From contig WGNM01000041.1 of NCBI GenBank assembly GCA_016124575.1, positions 1 to 48,611 of the forward strand: DNA of 48,611 nucleotides, in the 5' to 3' direction. Below are positions 8,253-17,500 of the stretch, one piece after another (within the stretch, counting starts at the first letter, position 1; each line of letters opens with the position of its first letter). The stretch is from Cryomorphaceae bacterium (lineage in GTDB: Bacteria; Bacteroidota; Bacteroidia; Flavobacteriales_D; Sanyastnellaceae). The notes under the pieces are model-generated. The model saw only the letters and a list, made by a program, of their open reading frames with translations, was not told the origin of the DNA and did not search any database. A program made the position numbers and the translations under genes.

Positions 8253-9526
8253 AAGAATTGATCTGCGCATTGCTCCTACTCTTTCCGGCCTTATCGATCA
8301 ACGAAATCGCAGTTTTAAAACCAACGGTAGACAAAGAGCCATACCCCTTTATTGATTACAGCCGCAACCACATCGACTTCCCAAGTCAAGTAAAATTCGA
8401 AGGCGTGTATGAACTTTTAGACTCAGCATTTGCAGGAACACGAAGCTTCAACATCCTTCATTTCGGAGGTTCACACGTTCAGGCGGGATCTATCGGAGTT
8501 CGGATGCGCCAGCTTTTAGAGCAGCTTTCTTGGGGAATCACGAATGAAAGAGGTTGGCTTTTCCCCTATCGAGTAGGAAATAGCAACAGCACACAAAACA
8601 CCCGCTCTGAAGCAACAGGCGAATGGACCCTTCAGCGCTGTGCCAGCAACAAAGACCATGCTGCATGGGGAATGGGAGGCATAGTTGTTTCAACAGCTAC
8701 AGACAGTGCCACATTAAAAATTTGGGCTTGGAAGCCCGATTCCTCCAATTACAGAGGAAATGAAGTAAGACTATTTTACAACATGCAGATAGCATCGTAC
8801 ACCCCGACCTGGGTTGGTGCTGAAAATCCAGTTTCAACACGCATCGATTCAACTTTGGGCTGCATCATACATACCTTCGAGCAAGAGGTAGACACCCTTC
8901 ATTGGCAGTTTGTGCAGACCGACAGCGTGCAAATTGGCATTGAAGTTCAAGGCTGCCAGCTTCTGAGCCAAGAGCACGGAATCACATACAACGAAATTGG
9001 AGTGAACGGAGCCAGCACCGCCAGTTACCTCAGGTGCGAGCAAATGGAGATGCAGTTGCCCAGCATTAAGCCAGACCTGGTTATTTTCGGAATCGGCATT
9101 AACGATGCACATGTGCCGCAAGACGACTTTTCATCTGTCGCCTTTACAAATCGATACGACAGCTTGATAGCGGTGCTTCGAACCAGCAATCCCGAAGTGA
9201 GATTTCTATTTCTCACCAACAACGATTCGTATTACAAGAAAAGGCACCCCAACCAGAACGCCTCATCAGTGCGCACATGCATGTATTCGCTAGCAGAGAA
9301 ACACGGAGCTGCTGTTTGGGATCTGTTTGAAATCATGGGCGGTTTAGGTTCGATAAAATCATGGGAAGATGAAGGATTGGCGAAATCCGATTACATTCAT
9401 CTCACCCGACAAGGGTATTATTTGCAAGCAGAGCTCTTGTTTCAAGCATTCATGCAATCGTATGGAGATCATTTGCAAGAGAAGCATGGGATGCTTCAAA
9501 CCACTAAACCTACAATTCCGAATTGA
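8249..9526 (+). CDS. Second SGNH hydrolase-like protein of the operon
   Basis: Begins with a hydrophobic signal-like segment (residues 1-18). Block I reads HFGGSHVQAG with S75, so the usual Asp of GDS is Gly, while the serine is kept. GIGINDAH is the block III GxND motif, and block V is DYIHLTRQG (D381, H384). It shares the DxxH ending and the layout of the preceding gene but little else, so the pair is either an old duplication or two separate recruitments. ATGA overlaps on both sides place it in the operon. Likely acts in the periplasm on the same glycan as its neighbour. Confidence 0.8.
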   Translation: MKELICALLLLFPALSINEIAVLKPTVDKEPYPFIDYSRNHIDFPSQVKFEGVYELLDSAFAGTRSFNILHFGGSHVQAGSIGVRMRQLLEQLSWGITNERGWLFPYRVGNSNSTQNTRSEATGEWTLQRCASNKDHAAWGMGGIVVSTATDSATLKIWAWKPDSSNYRGNEVRLFYNMQIASYTPTWVGAENPVSTRIDSTLGCIIHTFEQEVDTLHWQFVQTDSVQIGIEVQGCQLLSQEHGITYNEIGVNGASTASYLRCEQMEMQLPSIKPDLVIFGIGINDAHVPQDDFSSVAFTNRYDSLIAVLRTSNPEVRFLFLTNNDSYYKKRHPNQNASSVRTCMYSLAEKHGAAVWDLFEIMGGLGSIKSWEDEGLAKSDYIHLTRQGYYLQAELLFQAFMQSYGDHLQEKHGMLQTTKPTIPN

Positions 9527-11232
9527 AGATGGAAATCTTGAAAGAGTATTTTCTGTACAACCCCAATTCCCCTTTGATCTTCACAGAGCAGATTTTCTGG
9601 GTGTTTTTCGGAATTGTAATGCTTGTATTCAGTCTGATCTATAAGAACAAAGCCTGGCGAAACGGATTTTTATTCTTGGCAAGTATATTTTTCTATTACA
9701 AGACATCAGGATTTTTTTTCAGCATCCTACTTTTCTCCACCATCACCGATTTCGGAATAGGAATCGCAATATATAACGCAACGACTCAGATCGCGAAAAA
9801 ATGGTGGCTCGCCTTGAGTATATCCTTGAATTTGGGAGTCCTCATATACTTTAAATACGCCTACTTCTTTGCCGACTCATTCAATCGAATGATAGGCAGC
9901 CAATATCATCCAATCAATCATTTTGCGGATATCTCGAACAAGTTGTTGGGGACAGGATTTCGAGTTGATCAGATCTTGTTGCCTGTTGGCATTTCATTCT
10001 TCACGTTTCAAACCATGTCGTATGCTATCGACATCTACCGCGGACACTTGAAGCCTGTACGAAGCATTTTCGATTTTGGATTTTACGTCTCTTTCTTCCC
10101 TCAACTAGTCGCAGGACCCATTGTTCGCGCATCCGATTTCATACCTCAGCTTTTTGAGCCATACCGATTGACCAAGCAGCAATTTGGCATAGCGCTTTTT
10201 TGGATAATGAATGGCTTGATCAAGAAAGTCCTCTTAGCCGATTATATCGCCCTCAACTTCGTTGACAGAGTCTTCGGCAATCCCGGTTCATACACAGGCT
10301 TTGAAAATTTGATGGCGTTGTATGGCTATTCATTGCAGGTGTACGCGGATTTTTCAGGCTATACGGATATGGCGATTGGCATAGCGCTTCTGATGGGATT
10401 TCGATTGCCATTGAATTTCAATTCACCCTACAAAGCCGATAGTTGTGCGAATTTTTGGAAACGCTGGCACATCTCCCTTTCCACATGGTTGAAAGATTAC
10501 TTGTATATCCCCTTGGGCGGCAACAGAGGAGGCACCTTGTTTACATATATAGCGCTCGGGTTCATAGCCTTTTTCGTTTATATGATCAGCGGATCATGGG
10601 CAGTACTAGCAAGTATGGCTTTGTTTGCTGCGTTAGCGATACTCACAGGTATGTTTATACCACCAGCAAAACGATGGTTCACCACCAACATCAACTTATT
10701 GATCACCATGTTATTTGGAGGTTTGTGGCATGGTGCAAGTTGGAACTTCGTATTGTGGGGAGGCTTAAACGGCTTGGGCATCGTAGTTTACAAACTCTGG
10801 AGAAAGATTAGTCCGTGGGAAGACAAAACCAAATGGTACAATCGGTTGATTGCCATCTTCATAACCTTCAACTTCATCTCATTCACACGCATTTGGTTTA
10901 GGAGTAGCAGTGCCAATTCATGGGACTCTATGAAAGCCAGTCACGACATCAGTTCAGAGTGGAGCAATGCAACCACCATGCTGAATCAGTTGGTAACCAA
11001 TATGGATTTTAGCGTAGCTCTGGATGTCATCACAGGGTTTGCACCTGTATTTGGCGTCATGGTTTTGGGTTTTATCATCCATTGGTTGCCTGAGAGTTGG
11101 AAGAATCGGTATCGCTATTTCTTCGCCAACCAAGGAATTGTTGTCCATGTATTGGTTGCTGTTTTGGGTGTGTTCTTGGTATATCAGGTGATGTCGGCTG
11201 ATGCGCAACCCTTTATTTATTTCCAGTTTTAG
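9523..11232 (+). CDS. MBOAT-family O-acyltransferase (AlgI/PatA-like)
   Basis: A polytopic membrane protein of 569 aa with the MBOAT signature: KRWHISLSTWLKDYLYIPLG, with H316, and GLWHGASWNFVLWG, with the candidate catalytic H403. In AlgI, PatA and DltB this family carries an acyl group, usually acetyl, across the inner membrane to a partner protein. It is longer than typical AlgI (about 520 aa) because of extra membrane segments at the C-terminus. It is the last gene of the operon and is followed by two hairpins. The two SGNH proteins upstream are the obvious partners. The substrate (peptidoglycan or an exopolysaccharide) is inferred, with LysM favouring peptidoglycan. Confidence 0.92.
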   Translation: MKMEILKEYFLYNPNSPLIFTEQIFWVFFGIVMLVFSLIYKNKAWRNGFLFLASIFFYYKTSGFFFSILLFSTITDFGIGIAIYNATTQIAKKWWLALSISLNLGVLIYFKYAYFFADSFNRMIGSQYHPINHFADISNKLLGTGFRVDQILLPVGISFFTFQTMSYAIDIYRGHLKPVRSIFDFGFYVSFFPQLVAGPIVRASDFIPQLFEPYRLTKQQFGIALFWIMNGLIKKVLLADYIALNFVDRVFGNPGSYTGFENLMALYGYSLQVYADFSGYTDMAIGIALLMGFRLPLNFNSPYKADSCANFWKRWHISLSTWLKDYLYIPLGGNRGGTLFTYIALGFIAFFVYMISGSWAVLASMALFAALAILTGMFIPPAKRWFTTNINLLITMLFGGLWHGASWNFVLWGGLNGLGIVVYKLWRKISPWEDKTKWYNRLIAIFITFNFISFTRIWFRSSSANSWDSMKASHDISSEWSNATTMLNQLVTNMDFSVALDVITGFAPVFGVMVLGFIIHWLPESWKNRYRYFFANQGIVVHVLVAVLGVFLVYQVMSADAQPFIYFQF

Positions 11233-11244
11233 TATTATACGGAT

Positions 11245-11273
11245 ACTTGCAAAAAATTGCATTTTTTGCAAGT
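11245..11273. terminator. Perfect 12-bp hairpin after the MBOAT gene
   Basis: ACTTGCAAAAAA (11245-11256) and TTTTTTGCAAGT (11262-11273) are exact complements around a 5-nt loop, 12 bp after the MBOAT stop codon. A run of nine T follows at 11283-11291. The stem itself is AT-rich, so it may be an mRNA 3'-end stabiliser or a weak terminator. Confidence 0.6.
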
Positions 11274-11454
11274 AAGCGGATAATTTTTTTTTGCTTTAAT
11301 TAGCCGAAACAACAAAGTTTATAGGCTTTTCAGTTTGTTGAACTATTTCGATATCGGGTTCTGAGTTAAACAGGCTTCAATCGATTTTGTAAAATCCGCT
11401 TTCGAACTATTTCGCTTTATTCCGACTGCCCCTTTGCAAACAAACGGATAATAA

Positions 11455-11486
11455 AAAAGCCCCCTGAAAAAGGAGGCTTTTGTTTT
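11455..11486. terminator. Bidirectional intrinsic terminator
   Basis: AAAAGCC (11455-11461) pairs with GGCTTTT (11475-11481); CCT/AGG extends the stem past one C-A mismatch. There is a T-rich tail on the plus strand and an A-run at 11453-11458 that gives U on the minus strand. It separates the O-acylation operon from the convergent small lipoprotein gene. Confidence 0.75.
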
Positions 11487-11500
11487 GAGCACGACACCCA

Positions 11501-11659
11501 TCAAGGTGCCGAAATATCGTTCGCCTCAACCTTATTATAGGCCGAGCAATGTTCTGGTGTGCTGCATGAAGTCATAAAAACGCCTAGCGTTAACAACCCC
11601 AACATTAGTATAATTAGTTTCTGTAGTACCGTGTGGTACAGCTCTTCAACAGGCTTCAT
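11501..11659 (-). CDS. Small lipoprotein, 52 aa
   Basis: ATG at 11659 to TGA at 11501. A long hydrophobic segment (about residues 14-30) ends in the lipobox-like MTSC with C32, followed by STPEHCSAYNKVEANDIS. Bacteroidota genomes carry many tiny lipoproteins of this type. A bidirectional terminator lies just past its stop, and there is no competing gene in this stretch. The 13-residue N-terminal extension before the hydrophobic part is unusual; a start at the internal ATG at 11605 (MLGLLTL) is possible but shortens the signal peptide. Function unknown. Confidence 0.65.
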   Translation of the reverse strand: MKPVEELYHTVLQKLIILMLGLLTLGVFMTSCSTPEHCSAYNKVEANDISAP

Positions 11660-12000
11660 AATACTCAAGTTTAAAATCAGATTAGGTTATGATGCCTCTT
11701 ACGAAACCTCTTGCCTTTGGTTACATTTTATCCGACTTCTTACACAAGTATACGGAAAATAATTCTTCGCACCTCCTAAATTCCGACGAATAAAAGGATT
11801 CCCAAAATGCTCAAAATGAACACTACAAGCTTTTTTATCGATGCTGTCATTCTAGTAAATTTTTGTCTAACTCCTCTCCCATGCAGCTTCTGAGGGGGTT
11901 AGTAGCTTCACTCTCTGTACGTATTTTCTTACAAAAGGTTTCAATCAATAGACTACTCAAAATCCAATCTTAAAAAAAAATGCAAATTTTTAGTACTATG
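11660..12000. other. Intergenic stretch, mostly non-coding
   Basis: About 400 bp separates the small lipoprotein from the padR-like gene. It is AT-rich with no convincing large gene. It holds a possible 24-aa membrane peptide on the minus strand (11776-11850), a 9-bp wobble-containing hairpin (CTAAC near 11867 with GTTAG near 11901) and, at its right end, palindromes in front of the PadR promoter. Confidence 0.5.
11776..11850 (-). CDS. Possible 24-aa single-pass membrane peptide
   Basis: ATG 11850 to TAG 11776 gives MTASIKKLVVFILSILGILL and four more residues: two lysines followed by an unbroken hydrophobic stretch. The composition fits a small membrane protein, but the length is too short to exclude chance. 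An AGGAG sits about 20 nt upstream, inside one arm of a hairpin. Confidence 0.25.
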   Translation of the reverse strand: MTASIKKLVVFILSILGILLFVGI

Positions 12001-12056
12001 TTTTGCATAATACCTGTTTATGTATATATATTTGCATAAGATTGTACTATATGTAC
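11991..12056 (+). promoter_or_regulatory. PadR promoter with candidate operator palindromes
   Basis: TTTTG (12001-12005), a 21-nt spacer and TATATTTG (12027-12034) fit the Bacteroidota -33/-7 promoter. TTTGCATAA is repeated at 12002-12010 and 12031-12039, over both promoter elements. TAGTACTA (11991-11998, a perfect palindrome) and GTACTATATGTAC (12044-12056) flank it on either side. PadR proteins commonly repress their own operon, so these are the likely binding sites. Confidence 0.6.
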
Positions 12057-12070
12057 TAAAGACTTTTAAA

Positions 12071-12406
12071 ATGAACATCGAAAATGCTCAGGCGCAAATG
12101 CGGAAAGGTGTCCTCGAATACTGCATTCTCTCCATTCTAAACAATGGGGAAGCGTATCCCTCAGACATCATGCAAATGCTTAAAGATGCCAAACTGATCG
12201 TTGTAGAAGGTACCCTGTACCCTCTCCTGACACGATTGAAAAATGCTGGACTACTCGACTACCGTTGGGAGGAATCACACTCTGGTCCACCACGCAAATA
12301 TTATCGCCTCACTGAAAATGGTGTGAGGTTTATGAATGAACTTGACCAAACCTGGCGTGAACTAGCCGATGCCGTTGCCTTTACTACCAAAAAATCGAAA
12401 TCATGA
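12071..12406 (+). CDS. PadR-family transcriptional regulator
   Basis: Winged-helix repressor of 111 aa. The PadR core is clear: GVLEYCILSIL, then SDIMQML, EGTLYPLLTRL and the beta-wing YRWEESHSGPPRKYYRLTE. There is no C-terminal extension, as in the short PadR-s2 type. ATG at 12071 (MNIENAQAQM) is chosen because the family starts there and the promoter lies just upstream; a further in-frame ATG at 12020 would overlap the -7 box. Its stop overlaps the PspC gene by ATGA, a pairing often seen in Bacteroidota. It probably represses this operon and releases it in response to an unknown signal. Confidence 0.9.
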   Translation: MNIENAQAQMRKGVLEYCILSILNNGEAYPSDIMQMLKDAKLIVVEGTLYPLLTRLKNAGLLDYRWEESHSGPPRKYYRLTENGVRFMNELDQTWRELADAVAFTTKKSKS

Positions 12407-14022
12407 ACAAAACGCTTTCCGTAAACATAGGTGGATATGTCTTCAACATCGAGGAAGATGCTTATCAAGCTCTCCAAAATTATCTCGATGCCATCGCCCG
12501 AAACTTCAAAAAACAATCAGGGGCTGATGAAATTATGGCCGATATCGAGGCTCGTATTGCTGAACTATTCAATGAAGCGCTCGTTGGTGGTCGCCAAGTT
12601 GTCATCATCAAAGATGTCGAATGGGTCATCGAAAGAATGGGCCGCCCAGAACAAGTAGCTGGCGAAGATGATGAAGATGCTCAGAACAATGAACATTTCA
12701 ATGAACCGAAAGACCGTCGGTTGTACCGCGATCCTGAAAACGCCATGCTCGGTGGTGTATGCAGTGGATTGGGATACTACCTCGGTTGGGAACCTAGTGT
12801 GGTCAGAATCATTTTCTTTCTGCTTGCGTTCTTCGGCTTCGCTGGCATCCCCATCTATATAATACTGTGGATCGCTATGCCTGAAGCGAAAACAACAGCT
12901 GAAAAACTGAGAATGAAGGGACAAAAAATCAATGTCGAAAACATCTCGAAATCTATAAATGATGAATTCGAAAATGTGAAATCTTCTTTCTCTAAGATGG
13001 ATAAGGAGGGTTCTATAAAAAACGGACTGGATAAACTTCTATCAGCTCTTGGTCTTGTGGTCAGCGTTCTAGTGAAGGTGATAAAAACAATTGTCGGTGC
13101 AGTTCTAATCTTGACTGGTGTCGCTATCCTCATTACTGCAGTTGCCCTTTTTGTTGGCATTGGGAAATTCAATAATGATGTTGTGAACTACGATTTCCTC
13201 AACAACTTCATCTTCTTTAGCGAAAATAACCTGAACCTGGCTTACGTTTCAGCTTTCTTACTATTGGTGGTACCTGTTATAGCCCTTTTCTACATGGGAA
13301 TGAGAGCTGTAATGTCGACTCCACTGCGTGTCCGCGGTTTGGGATTAACATTACTCGTGCTCCTGATCTTGGCCTCTGTTATGGCGTCTTTCGTCGCGAT
13401 TTATCAAGTGAGCGAATACAGTGACTACGAAATGGTTACCAATGAAACTCCGCTCAATGTGAATTCAGACACTCTCGTTCTTGCAATGCTCGATGATCCG
13501 CATTGGCACAATCAAATAAATGCGAATCGAAACTACAAGTTCGATATGCTCAGAATAAATGATGACTTTATTCTAAAAGGCGATCCAAAAATTCGGTTAG
13601 AAGTTTCGAAATCAAGCGAATACATCCTTGAAGTAATCAAGAAGTCGCATGGAAAAACGACCACAGACGCACTTCATTTTGCCGAAGAAATAGAATACAA
13701 CTACATAACTTCTGGCGACACGCTTTTCCTTTCACCTCTCATGAAATTTCCAAAAGGTCAAAAGTTCAGAGAACAAGAAACAGAGGTTGTCCTCCATATC
13801 CCCGAAGGAAGATTTGTAGACATCTCTAAATCATTGACAAGGATGACGTGGACGGGTAGAACTTTCGATAACCTCAAAAGAAGCGAAATCCCGTCTCATA
13901 CAGTAACTGTGGAAAATGCTGCTCTGCGTTGCGCTGATTGCCCCGAAATTGAAATATCCGAATCAGACACCATTGTAAGTGTCGATTCAGATATTCAAAT
14001 AACATTCAATTCAAACGATTGA
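12403..14022 (+). CDS. PspC-domain membrane protein
   Basis: The N-terminal cytoplasmic part (1-100) is a helical region found before PspC in this phylum. The PspC domain (about 105-165) is marked by RRLYRDPENAMLGGVCSGLG and a hydrophobic hairpin ending YIILWIAMP. Three or four more membrane segments follow (about 210-330), then a 200-residue extracytoplasmic C-terminal domain rich in beta-structure. PspC proteins respond to cell-envelope stress, and co-transcription with the PadR repressor suggests a self-contained stress module. It converges on the next gene with only 8 bp between stops. Confidence 0.85.
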   Translation: MNKTLSVNIGGYVFNIEEDAYQALQNYLDAIARNFKKQSGADEIMADIEARIAELFNEALVGGRQVVIIKDVEWVIERMGRPEQVAGEDDEDAQNNEHFNEPKDRRLYRDPENAMLGGVCSGLGYYLGWEPSVVRIIFFLLAFFGFAGIPIYIILWIAMPEAKTTAEKLRMKGQKINVENISKSINDEFENVKSSFSKMDKEGSIKNGLDKLLSALGLVVSVLVKVIKTIVGAVLILTGVAILITAVALFVGIGKFNNDVVNYDFLNNFIFFSENNLNLAYVSAFLLLVVPVIALFYMGMRAVMSTPLRVRGLGLTLLVLLILASVMASFVAIYQVSEYSDYEMVTNETPLNVNSDTLVLAMLDDPHWHNQINANRNYKFDMLRINDDFILKGDPKIRLEVSKSSEYILEVIKKSHGKTTTDALHFAEEIEYNYITSGDTLFLSPLMKFPKGQKFREQETEVVLHIPEGRFVDISKSLTRMTWTGRTFDNLKRSEIPSHTVTVENAALRCADCPEIEISESDTIVSVDSDIQITFNSND

Positions 14023-14030
14023 CGGTGTCA

Positions 14031-14459
14031 TCAATACAACTCGATTGCTATGCACTTGTTGGCTTTCAGGGTAACTAAATCAGCCCAAAACCCAAAACCA
14101 TCTACCTCTTCCACAAGGTAGTCTACCAGCTGAGTTTTATTACTCCCCATGTCTCTCACAATGGTAAACGACCCAACAGCTCCGCATTCAGGTGCGCTGC
14201 TCGTTGGGTTGTTTGGGACGTGGGTGCCGACATTCTCGATAAAAAAACTAGCAGCCAATAAGTCAACTCCGTTCGAGGCGAGTTGGTCGGCAATGTCTTG
14301 ACGATACCAAAAAACAATGCTGCCTTCATACTTACATGAACTGTCGTCTTTGCCCGCATCGGCGCTGTAATTCACTGCATCAGGATCTGTACAGCCTTCT
14401 TTTTTGCAGCTTGTCATCGCACTCGCTGCAATCATTAGAATAAAATAAATCTTTCGCAT
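14031..14459 (-). CDS. Small lipoprotein with CTDPxAxNY motif
   Basis: Lipoprotein signal with lipobox MTSC (residues 13-16 of MRKIYFILM...). Next comes GCTDPDAVNYSADAGKDDSS, matching the GCTDPxAxNYxxxAxxDDGSC motif that recurs in secreted Bacteroidota proteins. The remaining 95 residues have no family I recognise. ATG at 14459 is chosen because it puts the signal peptide at the start; an in-frame upstream ATG at 14486 would add nine charged residues. It is divergent from the large T9SS protein gene 102 bp away. Confidence 0.75.
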   Translation of the reverse strand: MRKIYFILMIAASAMTSCKKEGCTDPDAVNYSADAGKDDSSCKYEGSIVFWYRQDIADQLASNGVDLLAASFFIENVGTHVPNNPTSSAPECGAVGSFTIVRDMGSNKTQLVDYLVEEVDGFGFWADLVTLKANKCIAIELY

Positions 14460-14561
14460 AATCTTGTTTTTTTGCTCTGGGCACAACGCAAATATCTTGC
14501 CTTCTTACTTTCGCAGTCTTTTTGTTCTGCAATATTTTTTTTTCATTCGTATCTTTCCATC

Positions 14562-17500
14562 ATGCGTCTGCTTTCTTCTTTAATTCTGCTATCGCTGTCA
14601 CTGACAAGTTTTGCTCAGGTGAAATATCCTGTGATTGAAAATCGTGGACAATGGCCAGATCATGTGGTTGCACAGGTTGAAATCGGGGGCGGACAGCTTT
14701 ACATTGAAAACCAAGGACTTACATGGCACTTCATGGATTTGTCTGCCGTGGAAGCGGTGCATGGTACCGGAATCCAACCGTATGATTTGGAAGATGATGT
14801 CCGTATTCGCGGACATGTATACAAAGTTGATTTCATCGGTGCAAATCCTTCTCCTGGCGTCGGATATGAAGATGAACAACAAACAAAATTCAATTATTTC
14901 AGAGGCAATAACCCCGATAACTGGCAAGGAAATGTCCCCGCTCACGGTGCGTGCTCTCTTCTAAACATATACCCCGGTATCGATATCAAATTCTACAACC
15001 ATGATTTGATCCTCAAATACGATGTCGTTTTAAAGCCTGCGGCAGATGTCAATCTAATTGCATTCAAATACAGAGGCGCCGAAAATGTTAGCTTGGTCGA
15101 TGGCAGAATACTTATTAAAACAAGTATCAATACGATTGTGGAACAAGCTCCCATCGCTTGGCAAATCAAAAACGGTGAAAACATAAGGGTGGCATGTGAA
15201 TACACTCTCGAAAACGACATCCTAGGCTTCAAATTTCCAAAAGGCATCGACCCCAAACTCGAAACGGTAATCGACCCTGTACTTATCTTTAGTACCTATT
15301 CTGGGTCCACAGCCGATAATTTCGGCTACACCGCTACCTACGACGATGAGGGCTACCTCTATTCAGGCAGCTCTGCTTTCGGAAATGGGTATCCGACAAA
15401 TGTGGGTTCTTATCAGCAAACGTGGGCAGGTGGTAACGGACAAGGTTCATTGGTTGGCACAGACATAGCGATTACGAAGTACGATATTACTGGAACCTTC
15501 CGAGTATATTCAACCTACCTTGGTGGTTCAAACGATGATCTGCCCCATTCACTTATTGTAAACGCAGCAGGTGAGCTTGTTGTAATGGGAACTACCAGCT
15601 CGCCCGACTTCCCTTCCACCGCAGGTGCTTACTCTTCTGCTTTTTTCGGGGGGACGGCGTTCGCGCCTTCTGGAGTGGGTACCAACTACGTTAATGGCTC
15701 CGACATTGTTGTAACAAAGTTCACAGCCGATGGTGCAGCCCTTGCTGCTTCTACTTTCCTCGGTGGCAGCGGAAATGATGGCACGAACACAGCAGCACAA
15801 TTGAAATTTAATTACGCCGATGAGTTCAGAGGCGAAGTCGAAATAGATGCCCTCGGGAATATTTATGTCGCTTCATGCACATTTTCAAACAACTTCCCTG
15901 TAGTGGGTGGTTTGCAGTCGGCCAATGCTGGCGGACTTGACGGATGCATCGCTCGTTTCAGCGCCGACCTCTCGGAACTTCAATTTTCAACCTATTTGGG
16001 AGGTTCAGGAAATGATGCGGCATACTCTTTAGCGGTTGCACCAAATGGAAATTATTATGTTTCTGGGGGCACTACGAGCATTAACTTCCCTACCACAACC
16101 AACGCATATCAAGCAAACTACAATGGTGGAACCGCGGATGGCTTCCTTGTCCACATCGATGCCGCTGGCAGCAACATCCTTGATGCCACGTATTTCGGTT
16201 CTGGTGCGTATGACCAAGTGTATTTTGTTGAAGTCGATGGGGAGGGGAATCCGCATCTGTACGGACAAACGATGGCTTCTGGCAGTGCAATGGTTTTTAA
16301 CGCTGCTTACAGTGTGCCAAACAGTGGTATGCTCGTGGCTCGCATGATTCCTGATCTGAGCACTCTTGAATGGTCTACCGTTTTTGGAACCGGCGAGGGT
16401 GAACCAAACATGTCGCCAACGGCCTTTCTTGTTGATGTCTGCGGTAAGGTATACCTCTCTGGCTGGGGTGGTTCTACCAACACATCATCAAACCCCAACA
16501 CCGACAATCTATTCGGTATGCCAACAACGCCAGATGCATATCAAACGACCACCAACGGTAGCGATTTTTACCTCATGGTTCTCGAAGATGATGCGAGTGC
16601 ATTGGTCTATGCTAGCTTTTTCGGGGGCGGCACAAGTGCTGAACACGTAGATGGTGGCACCAGTCGTTTCAATCGCAAAGGGGTCATTTACCAGTCTGTT
16701 TGCGCCGGGTGTGGAAGCAACGACGACTTCCCGATCTTTCCGCCAAATGCGGTTTCGCCAACGAACAATAGCTCAAATTGCAACAATGGGGTATTTAAAT
16801 TCGACTTCCAGTTGCCAATTACTGTGGCTGATTTCGTAGTGCCTCCGGTGGCATGCATCAATCAGCCTTTGCAATTTCAAAACTCGTCGAACCTTGCCTC
16901 TTCGTTTAGCTGGAATTTTGGCGACAACACGACATCTACGCTCACAAATCCTGTCCATTTCTACAGTGAACCGGGCGTTTATGCCATTACGTTGTATGCA
17001 ATCAATCCTGGAACATGTAACGCGCAAGATTCGTTGGTGAAGTTCATCGAAATCTTCGAACCCAATGTGCAATCGCTCGGTGATTTGAATATCTGCATCG
17101 GCGAACTTATTGACCTTGGTCCTGAAAACCCTATTCCAGGAGCTGTTTACAATTGGGAACCAGCAGAATTGGTTAGCAACCCAAACACTGCTAATACAAC
17201 GAGCCAACCGCTGGTAGATACCGATTTCGTTCTCACCGTTCAAAGTGGTGGTGCTTGTGTTGACACCCTTTTGCAATCGGTATTTGTAACAATCATTGAA
17301 TTGGATGTGTCAGACGATCTTGTGCTTTGCGATGGTCCTGCAATCGCTAACTTTCAAGCTACGTCTCCACAAACAAATGCAGCTTTTACATGGTCATCTC
17401 AGTCTGATTTTTCAGATCAACTAAACGATGGTCCGAACGATGGCGACATTTCTATCGAGGTAAACTCTCCTACTACTTTCTACGTCCTCGCCTCACTCGG

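Noticed and set aside
11559-11762. 67-aa frame on the plus strand
   Set aside because: It overlaps the minus-strand lipoprotein, lacks any domain or signal, and has no promoter box.
14472-14561. N-terminal extension of the T9SS type B protein
   Set aside because: It would put 30 residues before a clean signal peptide and overlap the divergent lipoprotein gene's upstream region.
16773-17276. 167-aa frame on the minus strand inside the T9SS cargo gene
   Set aside because: It is a shadow of the PKD and repeat region; no start signal and no family resemblance.
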